Positions 35,068 to 47,431 are shown, counted from the first letter of the stretch. The stretch: DNA of 64,000 nucleotides from Laccaria trichodermophora (GCA_018417955.1 JACTVC010000030.1:124001-188000); one strand, 5' to 3'. Notes: generated from the letters alone by a model not told the origin. Made by a program: numbers and translations.

Positions 35068-35307
35068 TAATGAAATAGCATGTTAGTTCAGTGTTGTGCA
35101 GAAAGAACAACCACTATATTAGTACCTAATGAAATAGCATGTCTAAGTACTAGTAGGTCATGATAAGAAAGAAAAGAAAGCAAAAGACGTACTAGCTCAG
35201 CATTGTGCAGAAAGAACAACCACTGAGCGTGACGTGTGTGACATGTAAGTAGATAAAATCCGAGACGTGTTGAAACGAGAATGTAATCTGAACATCAATT
35301 TCTAACA
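35068..35307 (-). repeat. Copia 5' LTR (240 bp)
   Basis: 5' LTR of the minus-strand copia element. It ends (plus strand) in ...TTTCTAACA followed by the AATAG duplication. It retains several CpG sites lost in the partner LTR. Confidence 0.9.
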
Positions 35308-35312
35308 AATAG

Positions 35313-36729
35313 GAGCTCAAACTTTTCGTCAAGCAAGAACACCTGACGAACGGCAGTGATGCCCACAGTAGCGAGTGGCCGTGCTTCAGGATTTAGGAGG
35401 GGATATAATAAAAAAAAGTCTCGTCAAGCGAAGACACCTGGGAAGCCCACAGCAGCGAATTGGAACGCACTTCAAGGCTTCACACGAATCATCTTTCCAA
35501 AGCATTCCAAACCCCCAGCGGTCCGTGGGTTGTCGGAGGCCGCAACCAAATACGCACCTAGTACAAAAAACAGAATGAGCACCCCAAAAGAAATACATCA
35601 AATATGTGCCGTTTCACTTTCAAGTTCAAGTTCAAGCTGTGAGCCTATGACTCTGATTCGAGTCCTGACTCCGACTCTGATCCAAGTTTTGTCTCCAAGC
35701 CGAGTTCAAGTTCATCTTGCGATCCCAACGTAGGCGCCTGAGCAGCCTGAACTTTCCTATGTACCTGCCCGATTACAGCGTTTTTTGGTTCTTCGCCTTC
35801 TTCCTTTGTGGGGAGCTGAAGGCCTGGTCGAGGTTGGAGGGCGTACTGTTGAGGTTGGGCCGGATGGAGGGTGAGGTATTCAGGTGGACTTGGGTGGAGC
35901 GCACGCCGTCAAGAGTCGCAGAGCCTCGGAAAGTGGGGTGATGGGCACAGTGGGCACGTTGTGGATGGATGCGGAAGGTGCGTTGTCCAGTGGGATGTTG
36001 CTCAGTTGGCTGAGTCGGACAAAAGAAAAGTCTTTCAAATGTGCGGATGGTTGCGGATAATGCAGCTTATTGAAGGATGTGGTTGTTATCGGCATGGAAG
36101 GCTGAGGCAGCTTGGGGATATGTATAGAAGGGGAGCTGTTTCTGCTGCAAACCGAAAGGGACAGGTCTGAGGGGCTATTTCGTCTGACAGCACCAGTCGG
36201 GAATGGTTGGAATCAGTGGGTACATTCCCAGTGAATGAGAACCCCCAGGGGACAGGAATCCGAATGATTGGGCTCTTTGTCGAATCTCCAATTAGTTGCC
36301 ATGTCTTCTGTTGCTGAGAGTGTGTGTTGCAGGAGGAGGGAGCATGATCGTGCTAGATCTCTTTGAGAGTGCCGACAGACTGTCTGGATGCGAAAACTGG
36401 GCATGCCATCCTGCGCGACATTCATTTACTGCAAGGCATCACAGTCGCTTGTGCATTTCATGACCATTTGGAGCGGCGTGCTTCCTCAGCGCCATTGTGC
36501 GGGTAGCGACCGCCAATGAGCTTGATCCCCTAACTTTGGGACGGAATTAGATTGAGGTGTGAGACTGGCAATGAGCCATGGCCGAAGTCGCAACGTTGAA
36601 ATGCACGACATGCAGTTGTGACTCCAGCAGGGAGGCTGAGATGGGTGTACGGGTGCTTAAACCAATGGTACGGCCAGTGGACGAGACCTGAGAGGCATGT
36701 GAGGGTAGGAGAAGGAGGAGCAGTAGCAG
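35313..36729. repeat. Shared module (R), copy with CpG mostly retained
   Basis: Continues the module interrupted by the copia element; collinear with 59316-60664. Blocks in common include gcgaattggaacgcacttcaa, the Ser/Asp-rich 'tctgactc(c/t)gac' tract, aaaagaaaagtctttc and ctgaggcagcttggggatatgta. No intact reading frame is shared between copies, so it is probably non-coding or long dead. It joins kinase-derived sequence near 36730. Confidence 0.75.
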
Positions 36730-37340
36730 ACGGTATAAGCGGGTCAGAGATGGCCTTGCCGCTCATTGGCAAGTGGGCGTAGGCTGTTGGTGGGGTTGAG
36801 GTTGAGATAGAGGAGGTGGAGAAACAACAGGAGATGGGGAAGTGGCATTTACGGACCAGTAGGCCCAAGAAGGCCTTTAAGAGGTCGACGGAGGAGGGAA
36901 CACCATCGAGTGGGATGGTCATTCTGTTTGTTTGTGTGGCTGTCGGTAGCTCTGCGATTCCACGGGTGGAGTATGGTCTACTGAGTGGTGTGGAATGCCA
37001 TAAAATCATTGTTCGAAATCATCCCATTTTCATTCTTTCTATTGGCTTCAATGCTTCTACCCAAAATCAGCCTTCCCTTGGGTTATCACGAAAAGAATAT
37101 GCACCACTGTCTTCCAGTCAACTCCAACTCCATCTCCCATCATCTCCCCAGTCTCACCAATCGACACAGCGGCCTCTTCACAACTACACCCAAACTCTTC
37201 AAGATCATCTCCATTTGCAAACGAGCAGGCCTACCGTCCCGTGGGACAGGCACTCCTCGGAAAGGACCGCGTTCGTAGATGGAGAGGAGGGTGACGAGGT
37301 GCAATCGGAAGGGGTCCGTCGTCGCCACGGACGTCACTCA
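36730..37340 (-). pseudogene. Kinase 5' fragment, copy A
   Basis: Minus-strand remnant of kinase exon 1, intron 1 and about two thirds of exon 2 (compare 14646 to about 14000). The start codon is changed (ccATGgc to ccGTGgc, about 37327). Exon 1 reads ATTDPFRLHLVTLLSIYERGPF. The exon 2 part (STPPTAYAHLPMSGKAISDPLI) ends where the intact gene continues to the HAMP region. Adjacent promoter sequence is also copied (to about 37680). Confidence 0.8.
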
Positions 37341-37799
37341 CTGAGCTGGTGGTGGTGGGAGCAGAAGTACAGTAAGTATGCGCATGACACCTTCACATGC
37401 CCTCGATGGGACTTTCACTCTTAGATATTTCGTACTATTCAGGTATGTATTCAGAAACCTCTGAGGATGAAACTTCGATGACCATCCCAACGGAATTCCA
37501 TATCTGTTTAGTGCCAAAATTTTGCAAATATAGACGCACAAAGATTCATTCACCAGAAATTTCAATCAAGTACCACCGACGAAACCAAAATTCAGCTTGG
37601 TCTCAGTATCTGTCGGCCTCTTCTCAGACCATGGTCGAACTTCATTACCCTCACTCCACGCACTGCATACAAGCTCCCTCTATTTTGATCCCAAAAGCTT
37701 TTTTTTACACTCGATACTTGTTGCAGAGGGAGCATCATAGATGGAAGCAGAGGGCACCTTGTCCAATGGGATAGTGGGGAGGTTGTCCAGTTAGACAAA

Positions 37800-38539
37800 A
37801 GAAAAGTCTTCCATTTGCGTGGGGGGGTTTGATTGTAGCTTGTTGAAGGACGTGGAGGAAGAGTTGTTATCCGCGCGGAAGCCTGGGGCAGCTTGGTGAT
37901 AGGTGGAGGAGGGGAGCATACAGTGACTGTTTCTGCTGCAAACCGAAGGCGATGGGTATGAGGAGCGATGTTGTCTGGACGCACCAAGCAGGGATGGTTG
38001 GCATCCGTAGTTACATTCCAGTGCATGTGAATACTGGAGGACAGGCATCCGAACAGTTGGGCCCTTTGTCGAATCTGCCAGCCAGCTGTGATGTCTTCTG
38101 TTGTTGAGAGTGTGTGTTGCGGGACGGGCGAGCGCAATCATGTTAGATGTCTTCGAGGGTGCCAATGAACTGACCGGATACAAAGACAGGGCATGCTGGG
38201 AGGCAGGAAGCATGACATCCTGGTGCGACCTTTGTTTTATGTGAGACAAAACTCGAGCATCTCGATCGCTGGTGCATTTTATGACCATATGGGGCGTCGT
38301 GCTTCCTCAACAGCGTTGTATAGTTGGAGGAGCGATCGTCAGCAAGCTTAATTTTCCCGGACTTTGAGATGGTATTAGATTTGGCTGTGAGGACTGGTCG
38401 TGACTTGTAGCCAAAGTCGCAAAAAAGTTGGACTGCGCAATGCGTGGGTTGTGCCTCCAGCAGAGAGGCTGGGATGGGTGTGCGGGTGCTTCCATTGGTA
38501 CGGCTAGTAGACAAGACCCGAAAGGCATGTGAGGGGAGG
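37800..38539. repeat. Shared module (R), partial tandem copy
   Basis: Repeats parts of 36000-36729 (ttgaaggacgtgg, ctggatgcgaaaactgggcatgc-like, gatcgctggtgcatttt). Together with the kinase fragment at 38540-39085 and the 300 bp after it, this forms a second tandem unit of about 1.7 kb next to copy A. Confidence 0.65.
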
Positions 38540-39085
38540 AGGAGGGGTAGATGGGTTATAAGCAGATGTGAGACAGCCTTGCCGCATGTCAGGCAGTGAA
38601 TGTAGGCTGTTGATGGGGTTGTGGTTGAGATGGATGAGGTGGAGAGACGGGGGGAGGGGGGGAAGTGGCATTTATGGTCCAGTAGACCTAAGAAACGGGC
38701 TGTGAGGGGTCGATGGAGGAGGGATTACCATCGAGTGAGATTGTCATGCCATTTGCTCATGCGGCTGTCGATAATTTCTGCGATTCCATGGGTGGGGAAC
38801 AGTCTGCTGAGTGGTGGTGAGTAAAAGGTGTTGAATTCATCCCATCTTCCTTCTCTTCCACTGGCTTATTCAAGGCTTCTACCCAAAATCAGCCTTCCCT
38901 TGGGTTATCAAGAAGACAATATGCACCACTGTCTTCCAGTCATCTCCATTTCCTTCTCCCTTCATCTTCCCACTCTTGATAATCGACACAGTGCTCTCTG
39001 TCTGGGCCTATCGTACTGTGGGATAGGTGCACCTGGGAAAGGAACATGGAGACGAGGTGTAATTGGAAGTGGTTCGTCATCACCA
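38540..39085 (-). pseudogene. Kinase 5' fragment, copy B
   Basis: A more decayed remnant of kinase exons 1 and 2. An ATG survives near 39085 but the following sequence is shifted (atggtgatgacgaacc) and lacks part of exon 1. The intron-proximal block ccttcccttgggttatc and the exon 2 end are still aligned with copies A and C. Confidence 0.7.
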
Positions 39086-39419
39086 TGGACATTATTCACT
39101 GAGATGGTAGTGGTTGGGAGAAGTATGCGCGTGACACCTTCGCTTTCGATTTCTCACCCTCAATTGGACTAAAATTACATTCTCGTCCTAACCAGGTACA
39201 TATTCAGAAACCTCTGAGAATAAAACTACTTCAATGATGGAATTTCATATCCGTTTAGTGCCAAAATTTTGCAAATATAGACGCACAAAGATTCATTCAC
39301 CAGAAATTTCAATCAAGTACCACCAAGGAAACCAAAATTCAGCTTGGTCTCAGTGTTTGTTGGCCTCTTCTCGGACCATCCTCACTCCATGCACAATCCA
39401 AAGGACTACCATCTAATCA

Positions 39420-40195
39420 GCTCGATACTTTTTAGGACTGCATGATCAGAGTCCCAAACTCGGACTCTGACGCCACAGAGCACCTCTACCTCCGGGTCTG
39501 TTCCAAATTCCGGGGTGGAGAGTCCTTACTTGAAATGCAGCATACTTCAACTCATGCGATGTAAATTGGAAAATTGATCGATGACCATCGGATCCGAAAA
39601 AGACAAGGATGCGGGCTAGTAACGTGCTCTCCACAACACCATACCAGCCAGTCTTCTCAGTCTGCCACGTCGTAGTTGGACCTGGTGGTGTTGAAGAGCG
39701 GCCGAGTTAGATGAGGAGGGAGATGGGATTCATATGGAAGAAGTCTGACTTGGAGGTGAACAGTGGCGTTTTGGTGGTGCATGATGGTAAGTTGCAAAAG
39801 TTCAAATTTTATACCTTCGGGCCACCTGACTTTCCCTTCATCAATTGCAGACCCGCAATCTACAACCACCCTGGGCAGACGAGCGCGCCGACTGATAGCA
39901 TTGGGGCGTGCTCGCGTTTCAAGACCATCCATGAAAGGTACATCCTCATCAATTCTTTGAATCTTTCTAAATGAACTACTAACCATATTTATTGATCAGA
40001 CCGAACATAGGAAACAGACAGTCAGCCTACTCCGAATGGTAAACACGTCCATCTGTCACAACGGGGACAGAAGATCACCAGTCGAACCTACGTCCGCCAA
40101 ACGTCCCACTCAGGGACTCAGAAGAGTCGTTCGCAAAGAACGCCATGCACCCAGTCAATCTTCCTGCTTCCGTGACCTGGCGCAAAAGCAAAAGC
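39420..40195 (-). other. Unassigned stretch with exon-like minus frame
   Basis: A minus frame at 39986-39657 (MVSSSFRKIQRIDEDVPFMDGLE..., 109 aa) and another at 39634-39446 do not match kinase, receptor or transposon sequence. The first contains RRARLPRVVVDCGSAIDEGKVRWPEG. I do not recognise it; it could be an exon trapped between duplicated blocks. Confidence 0.25.
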
Positions 40196-41028
40196 TCAAA
40201 CACCCTGCAAAAAAAAAGAAAGGTCGTCCCATATGGGATCAAGAAGTTGCTTCATAACACGTCACCCCCTTGCCTTTGCACTATGCGACACACGCTTTAC
40301 CACTCCAGCAAAGAAAGAAGCTCACCTAACGACCATACCATTAACCGTATTCTTCAAATCCAAAATCTCACCCTGGCATCAACCTCGATCTGCATTGACA
40401 AATCACCAAGTGCAACTGGTTTTGTTACTTTTGCGATTGATCGGACCTGGGGAAGAAAGGTTGGTTAGTATAAGTTCAAGTTTAGAATGGATGAGTGGGC
40501 AAGCAGGGTAAAGGAGGAAGGGTGTGTGAAGGAAGCGGAGGATGAAGAGGAAAGATGGAGATGATAAGACAGAGGGAGGGGGAAATGGCCGACGAGATGA
40601 GAGGAAGGGAGGAGGGGGAGGGAGATGGTGGGATGGGAGCGAGCATGGTCAGAAATGGGAAAGAGGAAGCGAAGTGATCAAAACCAGAGGGAGTGGCGAA
40701 GTAAGGGGAGAGTAGTGTATCGAGGTGAAGGTGATGCAGCGAAATGTGAAGAGGGAAGAGGTGTGCAAGGTGCGGGTGAGGTGGATGAAAGAAGTGTGTA
40801 AAACGTGCAATGGAAAGCAGAAAAAGATGGAAAAGAAGGGGGGCAAGACGCGCAAAAGTGAGGGACCAGGAAAAGAGTGAGAGTTGCAAGGTGAGGGGAC
40901 GCGTGATGTAGAGGTTATCTGGTGAAATGTGAAGAGAGAAGACACATGCAAGGTGCAGATGAAGTGGATGGAAGAAGTGTGCCAAACCTAAACAAGCAAA
41001 AGAAGAAAGTAAAACGGGCAGAAGACGA
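40196..41028 (-). pseudogene. Kinase exon 5 with flanking introns, copy
   Basis: Collinear with 12590-13300: end of intron 5, exon 5 (about 40448-40328) and purine-rich intron 4. The exon copy has a 1-nt deletion (accctggc for acccctggc), so it is dead. Near 41028 (gacgattc / tcaagaaaagccc) it joins directly onto the receptor upstream sequence that in the intact locus lies at 15716, forming a chimeric junction. Confidence 0.8.
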
Positions 41029-41308
41029 TTCTCAAGAAAAGCCCACATCCGGAAGAGAAGACCTGAATGAGCAAGTATTGACATCCCGCGCTGGGTTCGA
41101 GTTTTTAGAGGCGAAAAAGAGGCCAGCTTGCTTTCTTGGAAGCACTGCGTCAAAAGACATTGCGCAGACTTTATTGAGAGTAGATTCGGGACTGCCAGTG
41201 ACGTTTGAACATAACAACTTTGAACGCCTGACGTAGGTGCAGTAAGTGTGTGTCAACAGTAAGTACATGGAGCCAACCATAGGCAGGTAGAATGACTATC
41301 GATCCGCA

Positions 41309-41351
41309 GCCACATCACCAAGTGGTCTAAGAGGCACTGGTGCGACTAAAT
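41309..41351 (+). other. Class II tRNA-like 5' half, copy 2
   Basis: Same element as at 16018, with a better D-arm box (agtggtctaagagg). It lies about 200 nt upstream of the second receptor, so it moved with the receptor block. Confidence 0.4.
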
Positions 41352-41549
41352 GAGCAAGGGACGTTCAGGAGAGGACGGGGATAGGAGGAACTTGAATTCC
41401 CACCAAACAAAACAACACACAGATTGAGGTGTTTGGTGAGTGCTGTGCTCAACACGTGGCAGGATTGGGGGTCTCCTGGCATCTGTCACTCGTCTCTTTC
41501 CTTCGCACTTCAGATTCCCTCCATTTTCGATTGTCTTCTTCTGCTGACC

Positions 41550-44500
41550 ATGAGCGAAACGAATATTTTCCCAGGCGCTCGTGGCGTTGTAGTGAGCGGC
41601 ACAATCTACACAGCCAGAAATGTGCGTAAAGCAGTCAGGTACTCATTGAGCGAGCTGATGGCATGATCTTGCAGATTACCATCTATAACAACTTTGGCGA
41701 CAAACCAATATCCGACGCAGTACTTCCCCTTGTGCCAAACCCAAGCACTCGCTTCACAGGTCGGACAGAGATCATTGCGAAACTCAAGGAACATTTTTCT
41801 GTCAATTCCACTGATGGGTCTCGGAAGAGAAAGTACTTTTTATTGCATGGAATGGGGGGTATCGGAAAGACTCAGATTTGCTTGAAGTTTATTGAGGAGA
41901 TGTCTGACCAGTGAGCACATTAAAACATATACCTGACTATTTTTGTTGAAAGCCTACTTTTCCCAGTTTTTCTATTGTTTTCTGGATTGATGCTTCCTCT
42001 GCTGGCACCATTCTACAGGGGCTTAAGGGTCTTTGTTTGCTTCCTGAAGCTAAGTCTTACATGTTGGATGGCTCACCTGAGTCTGCTCTGCACTGGGTTG
42101 GCTCTTTGAAAGAGAACTTTGCAATGGTCTTTGATAATGCTGATGTTCTGTCTCCTGCTGAGCTTGAGGCATATTTTCCACCTGGCCAGAGGGGAAACAT
42201 TCTGATTACTAGTCGCAACTCTACCATGCAGTGCCTGATTTTACCAGAGAATTCTCTTGAGGTGACAGAGATGGAAGAAAATGAAGCTGTTTTATTACTT
42301 CTGAGAGCTAGTTGTTTGAATTCTTCTGACATGGATTTGAAAGCAGAGGCTTCTAAGATTGTGAAGGAGCTTTGCTGCTTACCTCTTGCTATTGATCAGG
42401 CTGGTGCTTTCATTGCTTCTGGAGCCACTGTTATTGGAGACTATCTTGATAGATATTTGCATCACCGAGAAACATTGTTATCACACTCAGAATTCACTGG
42501 AGCATCTAAATATAACAAAAGTGTCTATGGAACTTGGGAGTTGTCATACATGGAAATCCAAAAGAGGGCTGGATCTAATGATTTTCACAAGGCTAGAGCA
42601 GCTGACAGTGCATTATTTCTGTTGGGATTGTTTCCATTTTGGCATCATGAGAGTATCAGTGAAGAAATTTTTGCTTATGCTGCTACTCAAAAAAAGGAAA
42701 CAGGCTCTCATCCTGACTTACCAATTGCACATTCTATCCTCAATGACAAATTGCTGTCTCTCAATAAGGATGGCACTTCAGATAATTTTATCTTTAGAGA
42801 AGGAGTTCGTGTCTTGCTATCTTTCTCCTTGATTAAGAAAAGCTCATCTGATAATGTGCATAGTATGCACCCACTAGTCCATACATGGGGCATAGACAAG
42901 ATGACTGTGAATGAAAGGCAAAAATGGTCTCTGATGGCATTTGCTACATTATCTGCTGCTCTACAAGATAATGAGAGTCAGTCATATAGCTTCAGAAGGT
43001 CTTTAGTAACACATGTCAAAAAAAGTATACAGCATAGCAACCTTTACCTTGATGACAGTTATGAAAAATGTGGGTGGTTACTAAATGAGCAGGGATATTC
43101 AAGTGAAGCAGAGAAGCTGCAAATCCAAGTTCTGGCTGCCAGAAATAAAACTCTTGGAGAAGAACACCCAGAAACAATCTTAGCCATGGAAAAGCTTGCA
43201 TGCACACACAGAGATCTGGGAAAATACACAGAAGCAGAGAGGCTGATAATCCAGGTTGTGGATGCCAGAAAGAAAGGTTTAGGAGAAGAACATCCAGACA
43301 CAATTTTAGCCATGGGAAACCTTGCATCCACATACTGTGATCTTGGAAAACACACTAAGGCAGAGAAGCTGGAGATCCAAGTTTTGGATGCCAAACAGAA
43401 AATTCTTGGAGAAGAACACCCAGGCACAATTTTGGCCATGGGAAATCTTGCATTACATACAGTTGTCTGGGAAAATACACAGAAGCAGAGAAGCTGGAGA
43501 TCCAAGTTCTGGATGCAAGTGAGAAAATTCTTGGAGAAGAACATCCAGACACAATTTTAGCCATGGGAAACCTTGCATCCACATACTGTGATCTTGGGAA
43601 ATACACTAGAGCAGAGAAGCTGGAGATCCAAGTTTTGGATGCCAGAATGAAAATTCTTGGAGAAGAACACCCAAACACAAGTTCAGCCATGGGAAATCTT
43701 GCATTCACATACAGTTGTCTGGGAAAATACAGTAAAGCAGAGAAGCTGGAGATCCAAATTCTGGATGTGAGAAAGAAAATTCTTGGAGAAGAACACCCAA
43801 AGACAATTTTAGCTATGGGAAATCTTGCATGTACATACAGTGATCTTGGAAAACACACAGAAGCAGAGAAGCTGAAGATCCAAGTTCTGACTGCCAGAAA
43901 AAACATTCTTGGAGAAGAACATCCAGATACACTCTTAGCCATGGAAAAACTTGCATCCACATACAGTGATTTGGGAAAAAACACAGAAGCAGAGAATCTG
44001 GAGTTCCAAGTCCTGGATGCTAGAAATAAGATTCTTGGAGAAGAACACCCAAAGACAATCTTATCCATGAGGAATCTTGCACATACATACAGTGGTTTGG
44101 GAAAGCATAAAGAAGCAGAGAAGTTGTGGATTCAAGTTCTGCATTACAACAATAAAACTTTTGGCAAAGAACATCCAGATACAATCTTGGCCATGGGAAA
44201 TTTAGCATCGACATACACTGATCTGGGAAAATACACAGAAGCAGAGAAGCTGGGGGTCCAAGTTCTGGATTTGAGCAGCAAGATTCTTGGAGAAAAACAT
44301 TCAGATACAATTAGGGCTATGGGAAATTTAGCAGCAACACAGAAAGCCATGGGTCAATCCATGAAGGTGGACAATGCAGAGAACCAAGTTTTCAATAAAT
44401 GCCACAGAATTTCTGTGACACAAGATATTGAAGGAGAGACTGTGGACACTGGAGTTCCACCTGCAAGCAACAGTGTTCTGGGAGAAGGTGACTCTGATGC

Positions 44501-44696
44501 AGTAGGGACTCCAGCATATCTTCCATCTATCACTGATGTGCATGATATAATGTTTCATTCTCAAAAGAAAGGTAACTTGTTATCCTGCTACTTATCTTTA
44601 CCCATTTCTGATGCTTATATTCCAAGGTCACCTCTTTTCCAATATTGGGAAGAGAATTTTAAATTTCAAATCAAAATCATTGCTTGGGATACATAA
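41550..44696 (+). pseudogene. NB-ARC/TPR receptor copy 2, frameshifted
   Basis: Same structure as the first receptor: exons 41550-41621, 41675-41910 and 41967 onward, with identical exon 1 and 2 lengths (72 and 236 nt). P-loop GMGGIGKT and the NB-ARC core are intact. In TPR unit 3 a one-base deletion (gcattacatac for gcatccacatac, about 43450) shifts the frame; translation would stop at 43558-43560. The remaining units continue in another frame to 44696. There are ten TPR units instead of 16. The C-terminus lacks the stop used by copy 1 (aacttg for aattag) and reads 32 residues further. Either a recent pseudogene, a truncated short-repeat receptor of about 610 residues, or an assembly error. 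Confidence 0.85.
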
Positions 44697-44930
44697 GAAG
44701 GGGGATGATGCAGCTCACTCCTGATGACTTCTCATTTCTTTCCAAGTTTGGGGTATTTTTTCACATCTTTTTAACTTGGTCAGAGTATTGTATGCATACA
44801 TAGAGATCCCTACACAACCCATCATATTCCACCATCCTCATGATGAATGTTGGATGTGCTTTGCTGCTATGTTCTACTTCACTCATTCTTTATTTCTTTA
44901 CTTCAACAATTACAACTGGTGCCTACCACT

Positions 44931-45856
44931 TACACTAACTCACAATAAAGAATGTCACATGATTTCTTTTTTTACAAAGTTGGCACTATAACACAAGAAC
45001 CAAACATTTTGAGAACTATGCTCTGGTGTATGAAACATAGCTAACATGGTGTAGATTGTACGTACCAAGTCTGGGGATGAACAATTGAAAACTCAAATTA
45101 AGGCAGGGAATTGACTGTGACAAGTGCCAAAAATGAGATGCAACAAAGTGGGAAATTCTGAATGACTGCAATCTACTGATAGCAATTTACAAGATAATTT
45201 GAATACACCTTTCTTGCTATCATGCTATATCTCAGGCATTGTTTGAAAGACATCCTGAGTCTTCATGAATCAATTCAAAAGGATGGTAGCATTTTTTCTT
45301 TTTTCAGAAAAGAAGGACCAATGTTGTTTACTTCTAGAAAAACTCCAAAAATTAGCTTCTACAGACATCATGCAATGTTCACTTTGACATTTCCACCTAC
45401 CTTTTGTATTATACACACTACAAGCATTGATGGGGAGTCATTTCACCTCAATCCAACAAATATATTAAGTGAAAAATACATAAAATGGAAAAGAAGTTCA
45501 AATTTACCTTTTAGAGGAGGATATAAATTTTCTGGCCCAGAAACCTTACAAAGCTCATAACAATAGCAGGGAGACCCAGTATTCAAAATATCTTGTAAAT
45601 TGCTATTAATAGATTGCAGTCATTCAGAATTTCCCACTTTGTTGCATCTCATTTTTGGCACTTGTCACAGTCAATTCCCTGCCTTATCCTGAGTTTTCAA
45701 TTGTTCATCCCCAGACTTGGTATGTACAATCTACACCATGTTAGCTATGTTTCATATACCAGAGCATAGTTCTCAAGATGTTTGGTTCTTGTGTTATAAT
45801 GCCAACTTTGTAAAAAAAAGAAATCATATGAACATTCTTTATTGTGAGTTAGTGTA
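44931..45856. mobile_element. Long-TIR MITE, 922 bp, in receptor 2 flank
   Basis: Inverted arms of about 270 bp (44933-45203 and about 45585-45854) begin CACTAACTCACAATAAAG and are flanked by TA on both sides (44931-44932, 45855-45856). The matching flank of receptor 1 (near 20386) lacks the insert and has a single TA, so this is an insertion after duplication. A 112-codon interior plus frame (45222-45560) has no recognised domain. Confidence 0.85.
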
Positions 45857-46505
45857 CATCATGTACAACCAGCTTCTACTTGGGAACAATTTCATTCATT
45901 CATAGCATCAGTTTTATTTGAAGTCTCTGCAGATAACACTTCATTCCATCCAGTGAACACCTCATTCTTGTATCATCTCTCTGTTTGGCTACTTAAAAGT
46001 CATTTCATTCCACTATGGCAGCTTCTTCATGCAACAATTAAATTTTTGCTGGTCACATGACCTGTTGCCCAAAATGATGGAAAGTAAAATAAAAATGGTA
46101 GTCCTGTACTGTAGCTTCCTAAATCTGTTTCAATTACCTTCTGAAGTGCTCCTGTTGAGGTGAGAGATTTTTTTCATTGCTGGCCTTTTTTTTGCATCTA
46201 ATTATACAAAAGTGAAAAGGATTGAAATACTTAGATAGAGACCAAAGAACAATAACAGGCAAATGCAATTGTGCATGTGGAAAACCTATGGGAAATATGT
46301 CCATTTGTGGTACCAATGTCCTCCTGACATATATGTGAAGTTGAACATATAGTAATACAACTGCACATCTCAGCCTATGGTAAACTTAGCAAGTAATGTG
46401 CTTCAATGCATCAACACACACCATTTCTTCTTCCCAAATGCCAACTTCACCTCTTTGCTGAGCATTATTGAAGACATACTAGACTTGAAAATTCATGGAC
46501 TTATG

Positions 46506-46592
46506 TCAGATATGGTGTAACATGTAATGGCTAACCTTGCTGCCTCTCATAATTCACTTATCTTGGTTGATGCAGCTTGGGGTTTAATTCAA
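46506..46592 (+). pseudogene. tRNA-Glu relic, receptor 2 flank
   Basis: Collinear with the tRNA-Glu at 58742 from the acceptor stem to the T-loop (agatatggtgtaac, ctgcctctcat, ttggttg..gcagcttggggtttaattc), with a short insertion and loss of the 3' acceptor. Non-functional. It marks the same block position as the relic at 21103. Confidence 0.6.
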
Positions 46593-47310
46593 GGGGCTCC
46601 TGCTGGCAGATTCCGAGGCAAGCAACTCACCTGGGTCTGTACCATTTCCATCCAAATTGGGTGAAGTCAGGGTGGGTCACAATAAGAAGGAACACACTGA
46701 ATTGGGATACAGTGACAACAGTTCACAAACATACTATGTGCACAACCCTATCCGAAGGGATCCAATTACACAGTGGGATCTAAAGTAGCAGCTAGTGTGT
46801 TCTGGTGAACATAGTACTTCTTGGGTTGTGAATTGGTGTGTAGACTCTTCTGAAGGTCTGAACCTAAACAATAGAAAAGGATTGTATTACATGAGTGTCT
46901 GTTTACACCCTGGAAGACCATGAGCACAGAAGACTCAACCTTCTTGGAAAGCCACAGAAGGTTGTCAATGGATCCTTTCAGGAGAAGGGGAAGTAAAGCT
47001 TATCAGCTTATGAGAGGAGTCATGAGCTCCTGAGTAAGTTCTTAATGGAACTGACCTTTATCTCTTGTATGAACTTCTTCAGAGAACTTCTATTGAGTCA
47101 TGAGTACAATACTCAAGAAGCAAGTTGAGAAAAGAATAATGATAAGTGAAAAAGATGTGTTTACATGAAAGTTATACTGAGTGTGACCAAACATTACTAA
47201 TCAGACTTGTGAAGGTTGTAGGCTTGAAGGAATTGAAGTAATGAGAATGCGCTCACATACCATTGAATGGGGAATACAAACTAGAGAGGGTATTGGATAC
47301 TGACCCCTCA
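46593..47310. other. AT-rich region without a gene
   Basis: About 700 bp, CpG-poor. No ORF of interest, no terminal repeats and no match to the other blocks seen. Confidence 0.4.
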
Positions 47311-47431
47311 CTATGTTTGTTCAGGAGTTTGAAAATTTTTCAGTGTTGCATGATTTCTGGCTCACCACTTCCTCAAGTCCTTCAGATTTTTTGACCACTC
47401 AATCTAGCTTTTTGTCTTCTATATGAATATC
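47311..47431 (-). mobile_element. Solo end of the 642-bp MITE family
   Basis: 121 bp matching the right end of the MITE at 51636-52277 in the opposite orientation (starts CTATGTTTGTTCAGGAG). It is either a fragment, or one TIR of a larger 47311-52277 element of about 5 kb enclosing the degenerate frames at 48.1-51.3 kb. Confidence 0.6.

Larger units (their letters stand above)
30264..35312 (-). mobile_element. Ty1/copia LTR retrotransposon, about 5.0 kb
   Basis: Element body 30269-35307, flanked by a perfect 5-bp duplication AATAG (30264-30268 and 35308-35312). Two 240-bp LTRs (30269-30508; 35068-35307) run TGTTAG...ATTA on the minus strand. Gene order on the minus strand is gag, protease, integrase, RT, RNase H, which is the copia order. 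The primer-binding site beside the 5' LTR matches the initiator-Met tRNA anticodon arm. A purine tract (gagtgggag on minus) lies beside the 3' LTR. Coding frames carry several stops. Confidence 0.93.
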
